Shown: piece by piece, positions 38,828 through 48,427 of the stretch
Numbering within the stretch: the first letter of the stretch is position 1
Layout: each line of letters begins with the position of its first letter
Assembly: GCF_029193595.2 (NCBI RefSeq)
Contig: NZ_CP135052.1
Span: 1,674,001-1,738,000, forward strand
DNA: 64,000 bases
Origin: Providencia hangzhouensis
GTDB taxonomy: Bacteria > Pseudomonadota > Gammaproteobacteria > Enterobacterales > Enterobacteriaceae
Direction of reading: 5' to 3'
Position numbers and translations under genes: made by a program
Notes under the pieces: model-generated
The model's input: only the letters and a program-made list of their open reading frames with translations
Told to the model about the DNA's origin: nothing
The model's database searches: none

Positions 38828-39631
38828 TTAGCGTTTCAATGCTTCCGATAACTCATCTTTCATGACTGACAGTATGTCTCTAACAACACGTGGGCTACCA
38901 GCGACTAAGTTACCAGATGCGATATAATTATGGCCGCCAATAAAGTCAGTCATGATACCGCCAGCTTCACGCATGATTAGCTCGCCGCCTAAGAAATCCC
39001 ATGGTTTTAAGCCGATTTCAAAGAATGCATCAACACGACCAGAAGCAACATAACACAGGTCTAACGCCGCAGAACCCGTACGACGGAAATCAGCGCATTT
39101 GTCGAACATTGCGGTCATGATATTCATATATACCGCAGCGTGCTGTTTTTGTTTGAAAGGGAAACCTGTCGCAACGATAGCGCCATCAAGGTCACGCTTT
39201 TCATCAATGCGAATACGATAACCGTTAAGCTGAGCGCCTTGTCCACGTACTGCGCTAAATAATTCATTACGCATTGGGTCGTAGACAACAGCAACTTCTG
39301 TACGGCCTTTAACGCGTACAGCGATAGAAACAGAAAAATGAGGGAGGCGTTTTGTGAAGTTGGTGGTGCCATCCAGTGGATCGATTACCCATTGAATATC
39401 ATCATCTTTACCAATTAATTCACCGCTCTCTTCAGTGATAATAGTGTGGTCTGGATATGACTTGCGGATGATTTCAATGATCAGTTGCTCAGATTCTTGG
39501 TCAACGTTAGTAACGAAATCGTTAGTGCCTTTCTGAGTGACTTTAATGTTGCTAGGCATTTCATAGTTTTTAGCTATGTGATTACCGGCCTTACGTGCTG
39601 CACGTATGGCGATGTTAAGCATCGGATGCAT
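38828..39631 (-). CDS. suhB: Inositol-1-monophosphatase SuhB
   Basis: Mg-dependent phosphatase that in E. coli also joins the rRNA antitermination complex, 267 aa. Metal-site motifs EESGE and WVIDPLDGTTNF, and the second motif KPWDFLGGELIMREAGG. The start MHPMLNIAIRAARKAGN equals the E. coli one. Divergent from trmJ, as in E. coli. Confidence 0.98.
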   Translation of the reverse strand: MHPMLNIAIRAARKAGNHIAKNYEMPSNIKVTQKGTNDFVTNVDQESEQLIIEIIRKSYPDHTIITEESGELIGKDDDIQWVIDPLDGTTNFTKRLPHFSVSIAVRVKGRTEVAVVYDPMRNELFSAVRGQGAQLNGYRIRIDEKRDLDGAIVATGFPFKQKQHAAVYMNIMTAMFDKCADFRRTGSAALDLCYVASGRVDAFFEIGLKPWDFLGGELIMREAGGIMTDFIGGHNYIASGNLVAGSPRVVRDILSVMKDELSEALKR

Positions 39632-39754
39632 GGGCTTTTTCCACTGGAATGTTAAAGAACGAAAAACTTGAGTGCCGAAGTATATAGATGTTCGTCACAA
39701 TAAGCAATTTTGTGTTAAGCTATTGCGATAATTTTTTTATGAAACGTATAAACC

Positions 39755-40486
39755 ATGTTAGATAATATCCGTATTGTTCTTGTTGAGACCTCACACACTG
39801 GTAATATGGGCTCAACGGCCCGCGCAATGAAAACCATGGGGCTTTCTAATCTTTATCTTGTTAACCCTCTTGTTGAACCAGACTCACACTCTATTGCGCT
39901 TTCTGCGGGAGCAAGTGATGTTATTGGTAATGCGACAATCGTTAAAACTCTCGACGAAGCTTTAGAAGGCTGTAAACTAGTGATCGGCACTAGTGCGCGT
40001 TCTCGTACTTTATCTTGGCCGATGGTTGAGCCCCGTGAATGTGGCGTTAAATCTGTTGAGCAATCCAAAGAATCGCCGGTTGCGATTGTTTTTGGTCGTG
40101 AGCGAGTGGGGTTGACCAACGAAGAATTACAAAAATGTCAGTATCATTTATATATCCCAACGAATCCTGAATACGGTTCTTTGAATTTAGCGATGGCGGT
40201 TCAGTTGGTGAGTTATGAGATACGTATGGCGTATCTTTCAATGAATGAAAAAAATACGGTAATTTCCGCCGATGATGAGGTAGAATACCCGCCGTCAGAA
40301 GATGTTGAGCGGTTTTATGTCCATCTTGAAAGCGTATTGAATGAATCCGGTTTTATACGTAAAGCCCACCCTGGCTTAATTATGAATAAATTACGCCGTT
40401 TATTCACTCGAGCGCATATCGAAACCCAAGAGTTACATATCCTGCGGGGTATTTTAACGTCAATGGAAAAATGGGCGAAAAAGTGA
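39755..40486 (+). CDS. trmJ: tRNA (cytidine/uridine-2'-O-)-methyltransferase TrmJ
   Basis: SPOUT-class methyltransferase that modifies position 32 of several tRNAs, 243 aa. The trefoil-knot region shows [33 protein letters not shown] and [18 protein letters not shown], which hold the SAM-binding knot. Directly upstream of iscR, as in E. coli. Confidence 0.97.
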   Translation: MLDNIRIVLVETSHTGNMGSTARAMKTMGLSNLYLVNPLVEPDSHSIALSAGASDVIGNATIVKTLDEALEGCKLVIGTSARSRTLSWPMVEPRECGVKSVEQSKESPVAIVFGRERVGLTNEELQKCQYHLYIPTNPEYGSLNLAMAVQLVSYEIRMAYLSMNEKNTVISADDEVEYPPSEDVERFYVHLESVLNESGFIRKAHPGLIMNKLRRLFTRAHIETQELHILRGILTSMEKWAKK

Positions 40487-40516
40487 GGCGAAATCCGTGG
40501 TAAAAGCAGGTGAATA

Positions 40517-40541
40517 ATACTTGAGTAAATTAGTCAGGTAA
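40517..40541 (+). promoter_or_regulatory. IscR type 1 site A
   Basis: 25-bp site fitting the type 1 consensus (ATASYYGACTRWWWYAGTC and its tail) with the halves ATACTTGAGT and TAGTCAGGTA. Holo-IscR represses its own operon here. Confidence 0.82.
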
Positions 40542-40566
40542 ATAGTTGACTAAATTACTCAGGAAT
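40542..40566 (+). promoter_or_regulatory. IscR type 1 site B
   Basis: Second site directly joined to site A, with halves ATAGTTGACT and TACTCAGG. Tandem placement matches the E. coli iscR promoter. Confidence 0.82.
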
Positions 40567-40605
40567 GTCACAATCTGACCATAATTTACCACGGAGTAAT
40601 ATCTT

Positions 40606-41103
40606 ATGAGACTCACTTCCAAAGGGCGTTACGCAGTAACTGCGATGTTAGATGTCGCGTTACACTCTCAGTCAGGTCCAGTGCCTTTAGCTGACATTTC
40701 TGAACGTCAGGGAATTTCCCTCTCTTATCTTGAGCAACTTTTCTCTCGTTTACGCAAAAACGAGTTGGTTTCGAGTGTGCGCGGTCCAGGCGGCGGTTAT
40801 TTGCTTGGTAGAGACGCAGACCAAATCTTTGTTGCTGAAGTAATCGCTGCGGTAGATGAATCTGTTGACGCCACCCGTTGCCAGGGTAATAAAGAAGGTT
40901 GCCAAAATGGCGATCGTTGTTTAACTCACGCATTATGGCGCGATTTAAGCGATAGAATTACAAGTTTCCTTAGCAGCATTAGCCTTGATGAGCTGGTTAA
41001 AAACCAAGAAGTCATGGTTGTTGCTGATAGACAAGATAACGAACAGCGTAAAACCATGCCAAATGGGATTACACCTGAATCGATTATCAATATACGTGCT
41101 TAA
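40606..41103 (+). CDS. iscR: Fe-S-responsive regulator IscR
   Basis: Rrf2-family transcription factor, 165 aa. Winged helix ([20 protein letters not shown]) and the cluster-binding segment [19 protein letters not shown] with three Cys and the His ligand. Represses the isc operon when it carries its [2Fe-2S] cluster. Head of the operon; tandem IscR sites lie just upstream. Confidence 0.98.
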   Translation: MRLTSKGRYAVTAMLDVALHSQSGPVPLADISERQGISLSYLEQLFSRLRKNELVSSVRGPGGGYLLGRDADQIFVAEVIAAVDESVDATRCQGNKEGCQNGDRCLTHALWRDLSDRITSFLSSISLDELVKNQEVMVVADRQDNEQRKTMPNGITPESIINIRA

Positions 41104-41224
41104 AAATATTAAAAAAATTGCAGTCGGTACATTTTGGTGAGTTGTTAGACGAAGAGCTAATTTCCGCTATTTGTATCTTTAAAAATTAAAGGCAAGTTAC
41201 CTTGTCCTTTGGAGTAAGTGAGCA

Positions 41225-42439
41225 ATGAAATTACCAATTTATCTTGATTATTCAGCAACAACACCGGTTGACCCGCGTGTGGCTGAAAAAATGATGCAAT
41301 GTTTAACAATGGATGGGAACTTTGGTAACCCAGCGTCCCGTTCTCATCGTTTCGGCTGGCAAGCGGAAGAAGCGGTAGATATTGCTCGCAATCAAATCGC
41401 CGAATTAGTGGGCGCTGACCCGCGTGAAATCGTGTTTACTTCAGGCGCAACTGAGTCTGATAACTTAGCGATTAAAGGCGCTGCTAATTTCTATAAAAAG
41501 AAAGGCAACCACATTATTACCTGTAAAACGGAACACAAAGCCGTTTTAGATACCTGCCGCCAATTAGAGCGTGAAGGTTTTGAAGTGACTTACCTGTCAC
41601 CGCAAAGCAACGGTTTAATTGCTATGCAAGACCTACAAGACGCTATCCGTGAAGACACTATTTTAATTTCTATTATGCATGTTAATAATGAAATTGGTGT
41701 AGTGCAGGATATAGAAGCTATTGGTGAATTATGCCGTAGCAAAGGGATTATTTTCCACGTCGATGCAACTCAAAGCGTGGGCAAGTTGCCCATCGACCTG
41801 AATGCGTTAAAAGTTGATTTAATGTCGTTCTCTGCGCACAAACTCTATGGCCCAATGGGCATTGGTGCACTGTATGTCCGCCGTAAACCTCGTGTTCGCC
41901 TTGAAGCGCAACAGCACGGTGGTGGCCATGAGCGCGGTATGCGTTCTGGGACATTACCTGTACACCAAATCGTTGGTATGGGCGAAGCTTACCGTATTGC
42001 CAAAGAAGAAATGGCTGCGGAATCTGAGCGTTTACGCGGTTTACGGTTACGTTTGTGGAACGGTATTAAAGATATCGAAGAAGTTTACCTCAATGGTGAT
42101 TTAGAACACGGTGCGCCGCACATTCTGAACGTCAGCTTCAACTATGTTGAAGGTGAATCACTGATGATGTCATTAAAAGATTTGGCTGTATCTTCAGGTT
42201 CTGCATGTACTTCTGCAAGCCTAGAACCTTCTTATGTACTGCGCGCTTTAGGGATGAATGATGAGCTGGCACATAGCTCAATCCGTTTCTCTTTAGGTCG
42301 TTTCACGACAGAAGAAGAAATTGACTATGCAATCAAAATGATTCATGGCGCAATTGGCCACTTACGCGAGCTGTCTCCTTTATGGGAAATGTTTAAAGAC
42401 GGCGTAGATCTTAACAGCATCGAATGGTCTCACCATTAA
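41225..42439 (+). CDS. iscS: Cysteine desulfurase IscS
   Basis: PLP enzyme that takes sulfur from cysteine for Fe-S clusters and tRNA thiolation, 404 aa, the same as E. coli. PLP Lys in [10 protein letters not shown], persulfide Cys in [14 protein letters not shown]. The 121-nt gap after iscR is where RyhB-linked processing of the E. coli mRNA occurs; no firm structure was established here. Confidence 0.98.
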   Translation: MKLPIYLDYSATTPVDPRVAEKMMQCLTMDGNFGNPASRSHRFGWQAEEAVDIARNQIAELVGADPREIVFTSGATESDNLAIKGAANFYKKKGNHIITCKTEHKAVLDTCRQLEREGFEVTYLSPQSNGLIAMQDLQDAIREDTILISIMHVNNEIGVVQDIEAIGELCRSKGIIFHVDATQSVGKLPIDLNALKVDLMSFSAHKLYGPMGIGALYVRRKPRVRLEAQQHGGGHERGMRSGTLPVHQIVGMGEAYRIAKEEMAAESERLRGLRLRLWNGIKDIEEVYLNGDLEHGAPHILNVSFNYVEGESLMMSLKDLAVSSGSACTSASLEPSYVLRALGMNDELAHSSIRFSLGRFTTEEEIDYAIKMIHGAIGHLRELSPLWEMFKDGVDLNSIEWSHH

Positions 42440-42463
42440 TCAGACGGTTTCAGGAGTTTAAAA

Positions 42464-42850
42464 ATGGCTTACAGTGAAAAAGTTATCGATCATTATGAAA
42501 ACCCACGCAACGTTGGTTCGTTTGACAACAGCGACCCAAGCGTCGGTAGCGGTATGGTAGGCGCACCTGCCTGTGGTGACGTCATGAAATTACAGATTAA
42601 AGTAAATGATGACGGCATTATTGAAGATGCACGTTTTAAAACTTATGGTTGCGGTTCAGCAATTGCTTCAAGTTCACTCGTGACTGAGTGGATGAAAGGC
42701 AAAAGTTTGGACGAAGCAGAGTCAATCAAAAATACAGCCATTGCAGAAGAGTTAGAATTACCACCAGTGAAAATTCACTGTTCAATTCTAGCGGAAGACG
42801 CAATTAAAGCTGCTATTGCTGATTACAAAAGCAAACGCCAAAGCAAATAA
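42464..42850 (+). CDS. iscU: Fe-S scaffold IscU
   Basis: 128 aa. The three scaffold cysteines are in GAPACGDVMKL, TYGCGSAIASS and KIHCSILAED, and the HscA recognition motif LPPVK is present. Assembles [2Fe-2S] clusters with IscS and passes them on through HscBA. Confidence 0.98.
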   Translation: MAYSEKVIDHYENPRNVGSFDNSDPSVGSGMVGAPACGDVMKLQIKVNDDGIIEDARFKTYGCGSAIASSSLVTEWMKGKSLDEAESIKNTAIAEELELPPVKIHCSILAEDAIKAAIADYKSKRQSK

Positions 42851-42992
42851 GTTTTTAATCAGTCTATAGGGCAAGCCATATTAATAAATAACAACAAGTT
42901 ATCGTCCTATAACTGGAACAATACTCATGCCTTCTAGGCTAAACATCGCTGAGTTTCTTAGCTTAGAAATAGGGTGGGTATAAAATAATTTG

Positions 42993-43026
42993 AAGGCGGA
43001 TGCGACTCATGAGTAGCATCTGCCTT
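42993..43026 (+). other. Strong stem-loop in an enlarged iscU-iscA spacer
   Basis: Perfect 11-bp stem, AAGGCGGATGC/GCATCTGCCTT, with a 12-nt loop, followed by GTTTGTTT. The spacer is 201 nt. The stem ends 25 nt before iscA and resembles a leaky terminator or attenuator inside the operon. Confidence 0.7.
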
Positions 43027-43051
43027 GTTTGTTTCTAAAGTGAGGTTTGCA

Positions 43052-43375
43052 ATGTCTATTTCTCTTACAGAAAGTGCTGCGCAGCGTATTCAATCCTTTC
43101 TGCAAAATCGTGGAAAAGGCGAGGGCTTGCGTTTAGGTGTAAGAACTTCAGGTTGTTCAGGGATGGCTTATGTTCTTGAATTCGCTGATATAATTAATGA
43201 AGAAGACACGGTTTTTGAAGATAAAGGCGTGAAGGTCATCGTCGATGGCAAGAGCATTGTTTATCTTGATGGTACTGAGCTGGATTTCGTTAAAGAAGGC
43301 TTAAACGAAGGGTTTAAATTTAATAACCCTAACGTCAATAGTGAATGCGGATGCGGTGAAAGTTTTCACGTATAA
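43052..43375 (+). CDS. iscA: A-type Fe-S carrier IscA
   Basis: 107 aa, the same as E. coli, with the three ligand Cys in [11 protein letters not shown] and [10 protein letters not shown]. Delivers clusters, mainly [4Fe-4S] type, to target enzymes. The ATG at 43052 has GAGG upstream; a longer frame from 43025 adds nine residues with no homology. Confidence 0.97.
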   Translation: MSISLTESAAQRIQSFLQNRGKGEGLRLGVRTSGCSGMAYVLEFADIINEEDTVFEDKGVKVIVDGKSIVYLDGTELDFVKEGLNEGFKFNNPNVNSECGCGESFHV

Positions 43376-43463
43376 TGCGTTCAATTAAGCCTAATTTTCG
43401 GCCAATCTCACTAATATTAACTTGTTAGTGGCATTGGTAACCGGTTCGAGAAACTGAGCACCT

Positions 43464-43985
43464 ATGGATTACTTTACTCTTTTTGGGTTGACCCCAACTT
43501 ATGCCATCGATAGCGAACAACTGACGTTACGTTTTCAAGACTTACAGCGTCAATACCATCCTGACCGGTTTGCAACCTGTTCTGAACAGGAAAAAATGCA
43601 AGCACTGCAAAAAGCAGCAACCATTAATGCTGCCTATCAAGCCCTTCGTCACCCGCTAAAACGCGCGGAATATATGCTTTCATTACATGGTTTTGATATT
43701 AATAACGAACAACATACCATGCATGATACGGCATTTTTAATGGAGCAGCTTGAGCTACGTGAAGAGTTAGACAATATTGAAAACAGTGATGATGCACTTG
43801 ATTTATTAGCTAAATTTATGCAAAACGTCAAACAAATGCAGCAAGCACGAAGCGCACTGATGGTGACAGAGTTAGATGCCATGCAGTGGGAAAAAGCCGC
43901 TGATACCGTACGTAAACTACGTTTTCTCGATAAGCTTCAGCAGCAAGCTGAGCAACTCGAAGAACGGTTACTAGATGAATTTTAA
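43464..43985 (+). CDS. hscB: Co-chaperone HscB
   Basis: J-domain partner of HscA, 173 aa. J domain at 1-75 with the HPD motif (RQYHPDRF), then the C-terminal helical IscU-binding domain. 12 nt before hscA. Confidence 0.97.
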   Translation: MDYFTLFGLTPTYAIDSEQLTLRFQDLQRQYHPDRFATCSEQEKMQALQKAATINAAYQALRHPLKRAEYMLSLHGFDINNEQHTMHDTAFLMEQLELREELDNIENSDDALDLLAKFMQNVKQMQQARSALMVTELDAMQWEKAADTVRKLRFLDKLQQQAEQLEERLLDEF

Positions 43986-43997
43986 GAGAAAACGATT

Positions 43998-45848
43998 ATG
44001 GCGTTACTACAAATCAGCGAACCCGGTATGACAGCAGCTCCGCATCAACGCAAATTGGCTGCTGGCATTGATTTAGGTACCACCCACTCTTTGATTGCGA
44101 CAGTGCGCAGTGGTGAAGCTGCGGCTTTGCCTGACAATCAAGGGCGTTTTTTATTACCATCGATTGTTAATTATCAGCCTGAAAGCAAACTAGTGGGATG
44201 GGATGCTAAGCAACTTGCCGAGCAAGACCCAGTCAATACCATTATTTCAGTGAAACGCATGATGGGGCGTTCATTGGCCGATATTCAAAAACGCTACCCT
44301 GACTTACCTTATCAACTAAGTGCCAGTGAAAATGGTTTGCCATTTATTCAAACTGCGGCTGGCCAAGTCGACCCAATCCAAGTGTCTTCTGACATTCTAA
44401 GAACATTAGCAAAACGTGCAGAAGAAACCTTAGGTGGTGAAATGGATGGCGTAGTGATTACGGTGCCAGCTTATTTTGATGATGCACAACGCCAAGGTAC
44501 AAAAGATGCGGCGCGCCTTGCAGGCTTACATGTATTACGTTTACTGAATGAACCGACTGCCGCTGCGATTGCTTACGGGTTGGACTCTGGGCAAGAAGGC
44601 GTGATTGCTGTTTATGACCTTGGTGGTGGTACTTTTGATGTTTCTATTTTGCGTTTAAGCCGCGGTGTATTCGAGGTGTTGGCAACGGGCGGCGATACTG
44701 CACTTGGGGGCGATGATTTCGACCAAGTACTGGCACAGTGGATTGCTGAGCAAGCAGGCGTTTCATTACAAGGCGATCATCATTTAAATCGTCAACTATT
44801 AAATGTGGCAACAGAAACGAAAGTTGCGCTCAGTGACGCAGATGCCGTGGCTATTCAGCTTGCCAATTGGCAAGGGGAAATTCGTCGTGAGCAGTTTGAA
44901 ACGTTAATTGAAACTTACGTGAAACGTACACTGATGGCTTGTCGTCGTGCATTGAAAGATGCAGGTGTTGAGGCAGAAGAGGTGCTGAACGTTGTTATGG
45001 TTGGTGGTTCGACTCGCGTACCCTTAGTACGTCAAAAAGTTGGGGAGTTTTTTGGTAAATCACCACTGACATCCATCGACCCAGATAAAGTGGTGGCAAT
45101 TGGCGCCGCAATTCAAGCCGATATTTTAGTAGGGAACAAGCCTGACAGCGAAATGTTGTTATTGGACGTGATCCCGTTATCCCTTGGTCTAGAGACCATG
45201 GGGGGATTGGTTGAAAAAGTGATCCCGCGCAATACGACGATTCCAGTTGCTCGAGCTCAAGAGTTTACCACATTTAAAGACGGCCAAACGGCAATGAGTG
45301 TGCATGTGGTGCAAGGTGAACGTGAAATGGTGGCAGATTGCCGCTCGTTAGCGCGCTTTACCTTACGTGATATTCCAGCAATGGCAGCCGGTGGGGCTCA
45401 TATTCGCGTCACTTTCCAAGTCGATGCTGATGGGCTGTTGAGTGTCAGTGCTATGGAAAAATCCACTGGTGTAGAAGCCTCGATTCAAGTTAAGCCATCG
45501 TATGGGTTAACGGATAACGAAATTTCAAACATGATTAAAGATTCAATGACTAACGCGCAAGATGACTTAAATGCGCGCCGCTTAGCGGAGCAAAAAGTTG
45601 AAGCTGCAAGAGTGCTTGAAAGTTTAACGAGCGCATTAGCCCAAGATGGCAATTTACTGACGCCAGAAGAAGAGTCAGAAATTGATAATGCGGTCAATGA
45701 GTTAATTAAAGCGGTTGAGGGTACAGACCCAATCGTAATTGAAAATGCCATTAAACAACTGGATAAGCAATCGCAGGAGTTTGCAGCGCGTCGTATGGAT
45801 ACGTCCATTCGCCAAGCGTTGTCAGGCCATTCTGTGGATGAGATATAA
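43998..45848 (+). CDS. hscA: Fe-S assembly Hsp70 HscA
   Basis: Specialised Hsp70 that releases clusters from IscU, 616 aa, the same as E. coli. ATPase motifs [27 protein letters not shown] and [13 protein letters not shown]; substrate domain after about 390. Two nucleotides before fdx. Confidence 0.98.
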   Translation: MALLQISEPGMTAAPHQRKLAAGIDLGTTHSLIATVRSGEAAALPDNQGRFLLPSIVNYQPESKLVGWDAKQLAEQDPVNTIISVKRMMGRSLADIQKRYPDLPYQLSASENGLPFIQTAAGQVDPIQVSSDILRTLAKRAEETLGGEMDGVVITVPAYFDDAQRQGTKDAARLAGLHVLRLLNEPTAAAIAYGLDSGQEGVIAVYDLGGGTFDVSILRLSRGVFEVLATGGDTALGGDDFDQVLAQWIAEQAGVSLQGDHHLNRQLLNVATETKVALSDADAVAIQLANWQGEIRREQFETLIETYVKRTLMACRRALKDAGVEAEEVLNVVMVGGSTRVPLVRQKVGEFFGKSPLTSIDPDKVVAIGAAIQADILVGNKPDSEMLLLDVIPLSLGLETMGGLVEKVIPRNTTIPVARAQEFTTFKDGQTAMSVHVVQGEREMVADCRSLARFTLRDIPAMAAGGAHIRVTFQVDADGLLSVSAMEKSTGVEASIQVKPSYGLTDNEISNMIKDSMTNAQDDLNARRLAEQKVEAARVLESLTSALAQDGNLLTPEEESEIDNAVNELIKAVEGTDPIVIENAIKQLDKQSQEFAARRMDTSIRQALSGHSVDEI

Positions 45849-45850
45849 TT

Positions 45851-46186
45851 ATGCCTAAAATAGTTTTTTTACCTCATAGTGATTTATGTCCAGACGGTGC
45901 TGTCGTTGAAGCACAAGAAGGCGAGTCTATTTTAAATGTTGCATTACGCAGCGGTATTGAGCTTGAGCACGCCTGTGAAAAATCCTGTGCTTGTACAACC
46001 TGTCATTGCATCGTTCGCGAAGGTTTTGATTCACTAGAAGAAAGTAGTGAACTCGAAGATGACATGTTAGACAAAGCATGGGGGTTAGAACCAGAAAGTC
46101 GTTTAAGTTGCCAGGCGTTGGTGACGGATGAGGATTTAGTGGTGGAGATACCACGTTATACTATCAATCACGCCCGCGAACACTAA
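45851..46186 (+). CDS. fdx: [2Fe-2S] ferredoxin Fdx
   Basis: Adrenodoxin-type ferredoxin giving electrons for cluster assembly, 111 aa. Cluster ligands in EHACEKSCACTTCHC and LSCQAL. The TAA stop at 46184-46186 overlaps the first bases of an ERIC element, so the operon is disrupted immediately after this gene. Confidence 0.98.
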   Translation: MPKIVFLPHSDLCPDGAVVEAQEGESILNVALRSGIELEHACEKSCACTTCHCIVREGFDSLEESSELEDDMLDKAWGLEPESRLSCQALVTDEDLVVEIPRYTINHAREH

Positions 46187-46311
46187 TGCTCGTTATATTT
46201 CGCGTTGTAGGGGTGTTGGCTTCTTTCGAGTACTTGGGTCACATACTTTTGTATGCTCCCCAAGATACTCTCAATTGCCGCCTACCTACAACACGAACTA
46301 TTTAGAGCATT
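46185..46311. repeat. ERIC element, array copy 1
   Basis: 127 bp with terminal repeats AATGCTC/GAGCATT. Inner arms GAGTACTTGGG and CCCAAGATACTC surround CATACTTTTGTATG. Starts within the fdx stop codon. Confidence 0.9.
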
Positions 46312-46313
46312 GA

Positions 46314-46440
46314 ATAGTTTGTTATATTTCGCGTTGTAGGGGTGTTGGCTTCTCTCGAGTACTTGGGTCACATACTTTTGTATGCTCCCCAAGATACTCT
46401 CAATTGCCGCCTACCTACAACACGAACTATTTAGAGCATT
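46314..46440. repeat. ERIC element, array copy 2
   Basis: Nearly identical to copy 1, offset by exactly 129 bp, with the same complementary CTTGGG/CCCAAG arms. Confidence 0.9.
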
Positions 46441-46442
46441 GA

Positions 46443-46569
46443 ATAGTTTGTTATATTTCGCGTTGTAGGGGGGTTGGCTTCTTTCGCTAACCCTAGTCAC
46501 ATACTTTTGTATGCTCCCCAAGATACTCTCAATTGCCGCCTACCTACAACACGAACTATTTAGAGCATT
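46443..46569. repeat. ERIC element, array copy 3 (mixed arms)
   Basis: Same period, but the left arm reads CCCTAG as in the afu copy while the right arm still reads CCCAAG, so that part of the stem no longer pairs. An additional local stem GGGGTTGGC/GCTAACCC appears instead. Confidence 0.88.
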
Positions 46570-46571
46570 GA

Positions 46572-46698
46572 ATAGTTTGTTATATTTCGCGTTGTAGGGG
46601 GGTTGGCTTCTTTCGCTAACCCTAGTCACATACTTTTGTATGCTTTCCAAGCTACTCTCAATCGCTGCCTAGCTACAACGTGAATTATTTAAAAAATC
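46572..46698. repeat. ERIC element, array copy 4 (diverged)
   Basis: Left half like copy 3; right half altered (TTTCCAAGCTACTC) and the tail degraded to A-rich sequence. Confidence 0.85.
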
Positions 46699-46700
46699 AA

Positions 46701-46827
46701 AATACATGTTATGCTTCACGCTGTAGCGTTGTTGGCTTCTTTCGTTAACCCTAGTCACATACTTTTGTATGCTCTCCAAAATACTCTCATTTGCCGTCTA
46801 GCTACAATGTGAATTATTTAAAAAATA
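46701..46827. repeat. ERIC element, array copy 5 (most diverged)
   Basis: Still in 129-bp register. Keeps CACATACTTTTGTATGCTC and TTGCCG, with many changes in the arms. Confidence 0.82.
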
Positions 46828-47106
46828 ACAGTAAATCGTCCTTAATATTTATTCATATATGTAATAAGAGTGATTTTTTGTATTTTAATATTTTCCTTAT
46901 TATTTTCTTTTGTTTTTTTTTGAAAGTGAAATGCAACTCTTAATATTTTATTTAATTTTAATAAATTAATTATTTATATGTTATGAAATTCTTTTGTTTT
47001 ATTTTCTTGATGATTTAAAGTTAGTAATTAAATTATCACTTTGTGCGCTTTATTTTTTATGTTATAGATAATATCGATATTGAGTGGTTATTTTTGGCTT
47101 AAAAGA
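46828..47106. other. AT-rich spacer, nothing recognised
   Basis: About 280 bp of extremely AT-rich DNA between the ERIC array and the octanucleotide repeat. No gene, structured RNA or clear promoter was identified. Confidence 0.4.
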
Positions 47107-47186
47107 TAATGATTTAATGATTTAATGATTTAATGATTTAATGATTTAATGATTTAATGATTTAATGATTTAATGATTTAATGATT
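47107..47186 (+). repeat. Ten perfect copies of TAATGATT
   Basis: An 80-bp run of the octanucleotide TAATGATT with no interruption, ending 47 bp before the start codon of the MFS gene. Tandem repeats like this change copy number by slipped-strand mispairing. At this distance from the gene a change would alter promoter or leader spacing, not reading frame. Confidence 0.9.
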
Positions 47187-47233
47187 ATGTAAATGCTAAT
47201 TAAATAAAGTTAGAGATAAAAAGGAACTTTATC

Positions 47234-48427
47234 ATGAAATGGAAATATCGGTTTGGCGTATCACTTGGCAATATGCTCGAACATTACGATATTGCAGTGT
47301 TTGCTGCAATATCCGTTTATCTTATTAAAGAATTAAACAAGCTGAATATAGAAAATGCACCTGAAATTATTTGGGGGATATTCGCCTTGAGATATATATT
47401 ACGGCCCTTTGGTGGATACGTTATTGGCCGCTTTGCCGATAAATCAGGAAAGAAATCAGCTTTAATTTTAACAAGTATGGTGACGGGTTTTGCAACATTA
47501 CTAATGGCTTTGTTGCCTATTGAATTATTAGGTAAGTATACGCCGATAATAATACTGATGTTACAATCTGCATTATGTTTTAGTTTTGCTGGAGAATATC
47601 CATCATTAATTAATTATCTACTGTATAATTGCCCTGAAAATGAACGTTCAAGAATTTCTGCTTTAACAGCTATAAGTTCATTATTGGGTTTTACAATGGC
47701 ATTTTTGGTCATTTATATATTAGAAAATACATTGACGATTAAAGAAATGGAAGATATTGGTTGGCGTATTCCTTTATTACTTGGTTTAATAAATATTTTT
47801 ATCAGTTTTTGGTTTAGGAGTAGGTTACCCGACCAGCCGACTATTGCTATAGAGCAGCGAAAAGTTGAAATGAGAAGGGTTTTAAGTATTTTCATTGTAG
47901 CGATACCTGCGACAGTCACCTTTTATACCCAAAATATATCATGGTCTTTAATTCTAGAATATTTACCATTAGGTGAGAACAAAAAATATTACTCTTTGCT
48001 ATCATCATTATTGTTACTGATTTCTGTATTTGTTTGTTCTTGGATAACGGATAAAGTTAGTTCGCCAGTGAAAGTTTTTAATATTGGAGTTACAGCTCTA
48101 ATTGTTTTATCTATTCCGCTATATTATATGATGACATTGGGTGAGGTTTGGTTAATTATATTATCTCAAATTATCATGACTATTTATATAGCCATGATTT
48201 GGTGTAATTCTGCTGTTATCCTTGTTCAGGCTTCAGGTGGTAAAGTATCAACGTTAGGGGTTGGCTTTAATTCTACGGCTGTAATATTCGGTGGTTTAAC
48301 TCCATTAGTTATTAATCAGTTACTAGGGTTAGGAATGGTGTATGTAGGAGTATTTTTGTGCTGTTGTGGTTTTGTTTTTTTACTTAATTGGAAGGTTAAC
48401 AAAATAGCTAATAAGGTGACCTCATGA
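47234..48427 (+). CDS. MFS transporter, ProP/metabolite-proton symporter type
   Basis: Inner-membrane transporter, 397 aa, about 12 segments. The opening (VSLGNMLEHYDIAVFAAISV) and the loop RPFGGYVIGRFADKSGKKSA place it in the metabolite:H+ symporter (ProP-like) family; the substrate is unknown. A good ribosome site AAGGAA precedes the ATG. Very AT-rich, with many ATA codons unlike the isc genes on either side, so probably acquired. It overlaps the next gene by 4 nt (ATGA). Absent from this place in E. coli, where iscX follows fdx directly. Confidence 0.9.
   Translation: MKWKYRFGVSLGNMLEHYDIAVFAAISVYLIKELNKLNIENAPEIIWGIFALRYILRPFGGYVIGRFADKSGKKSALILTSMVTGFATLLMALLPIELLGKYTPIIILMLQSALCFSFAGEYPSLINYLLYNCPENERSRISALTAISSLLGFTMAFLVIYILENTLTIKEMEDIGWRIPLLLGLINIFISFWFRSRLPDQPTIAIEQRKVEMRRVLSIFIVAIPATVTFYTQNISWSLILEYLPLGENKKYYSLLSSLLLLISVFVCSWITDKVSSPVKVFNIGVTALIVLSIPLYYMMTLGEVWLIILSQIIMTIYIAMIWCNSAVILVQASGGKVSTLGVGFNSTAVIFGGLTPLVINQLLGLGMVYVGVFLCCCGFVFLLNWKVNKIANKVTS

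Noticed and set aside
46185..46827. CRISPR array
   Set aside because: Units are 127-129 bp with palindromic ends and no unique spacers; they match ERIC and no cas genes are present.
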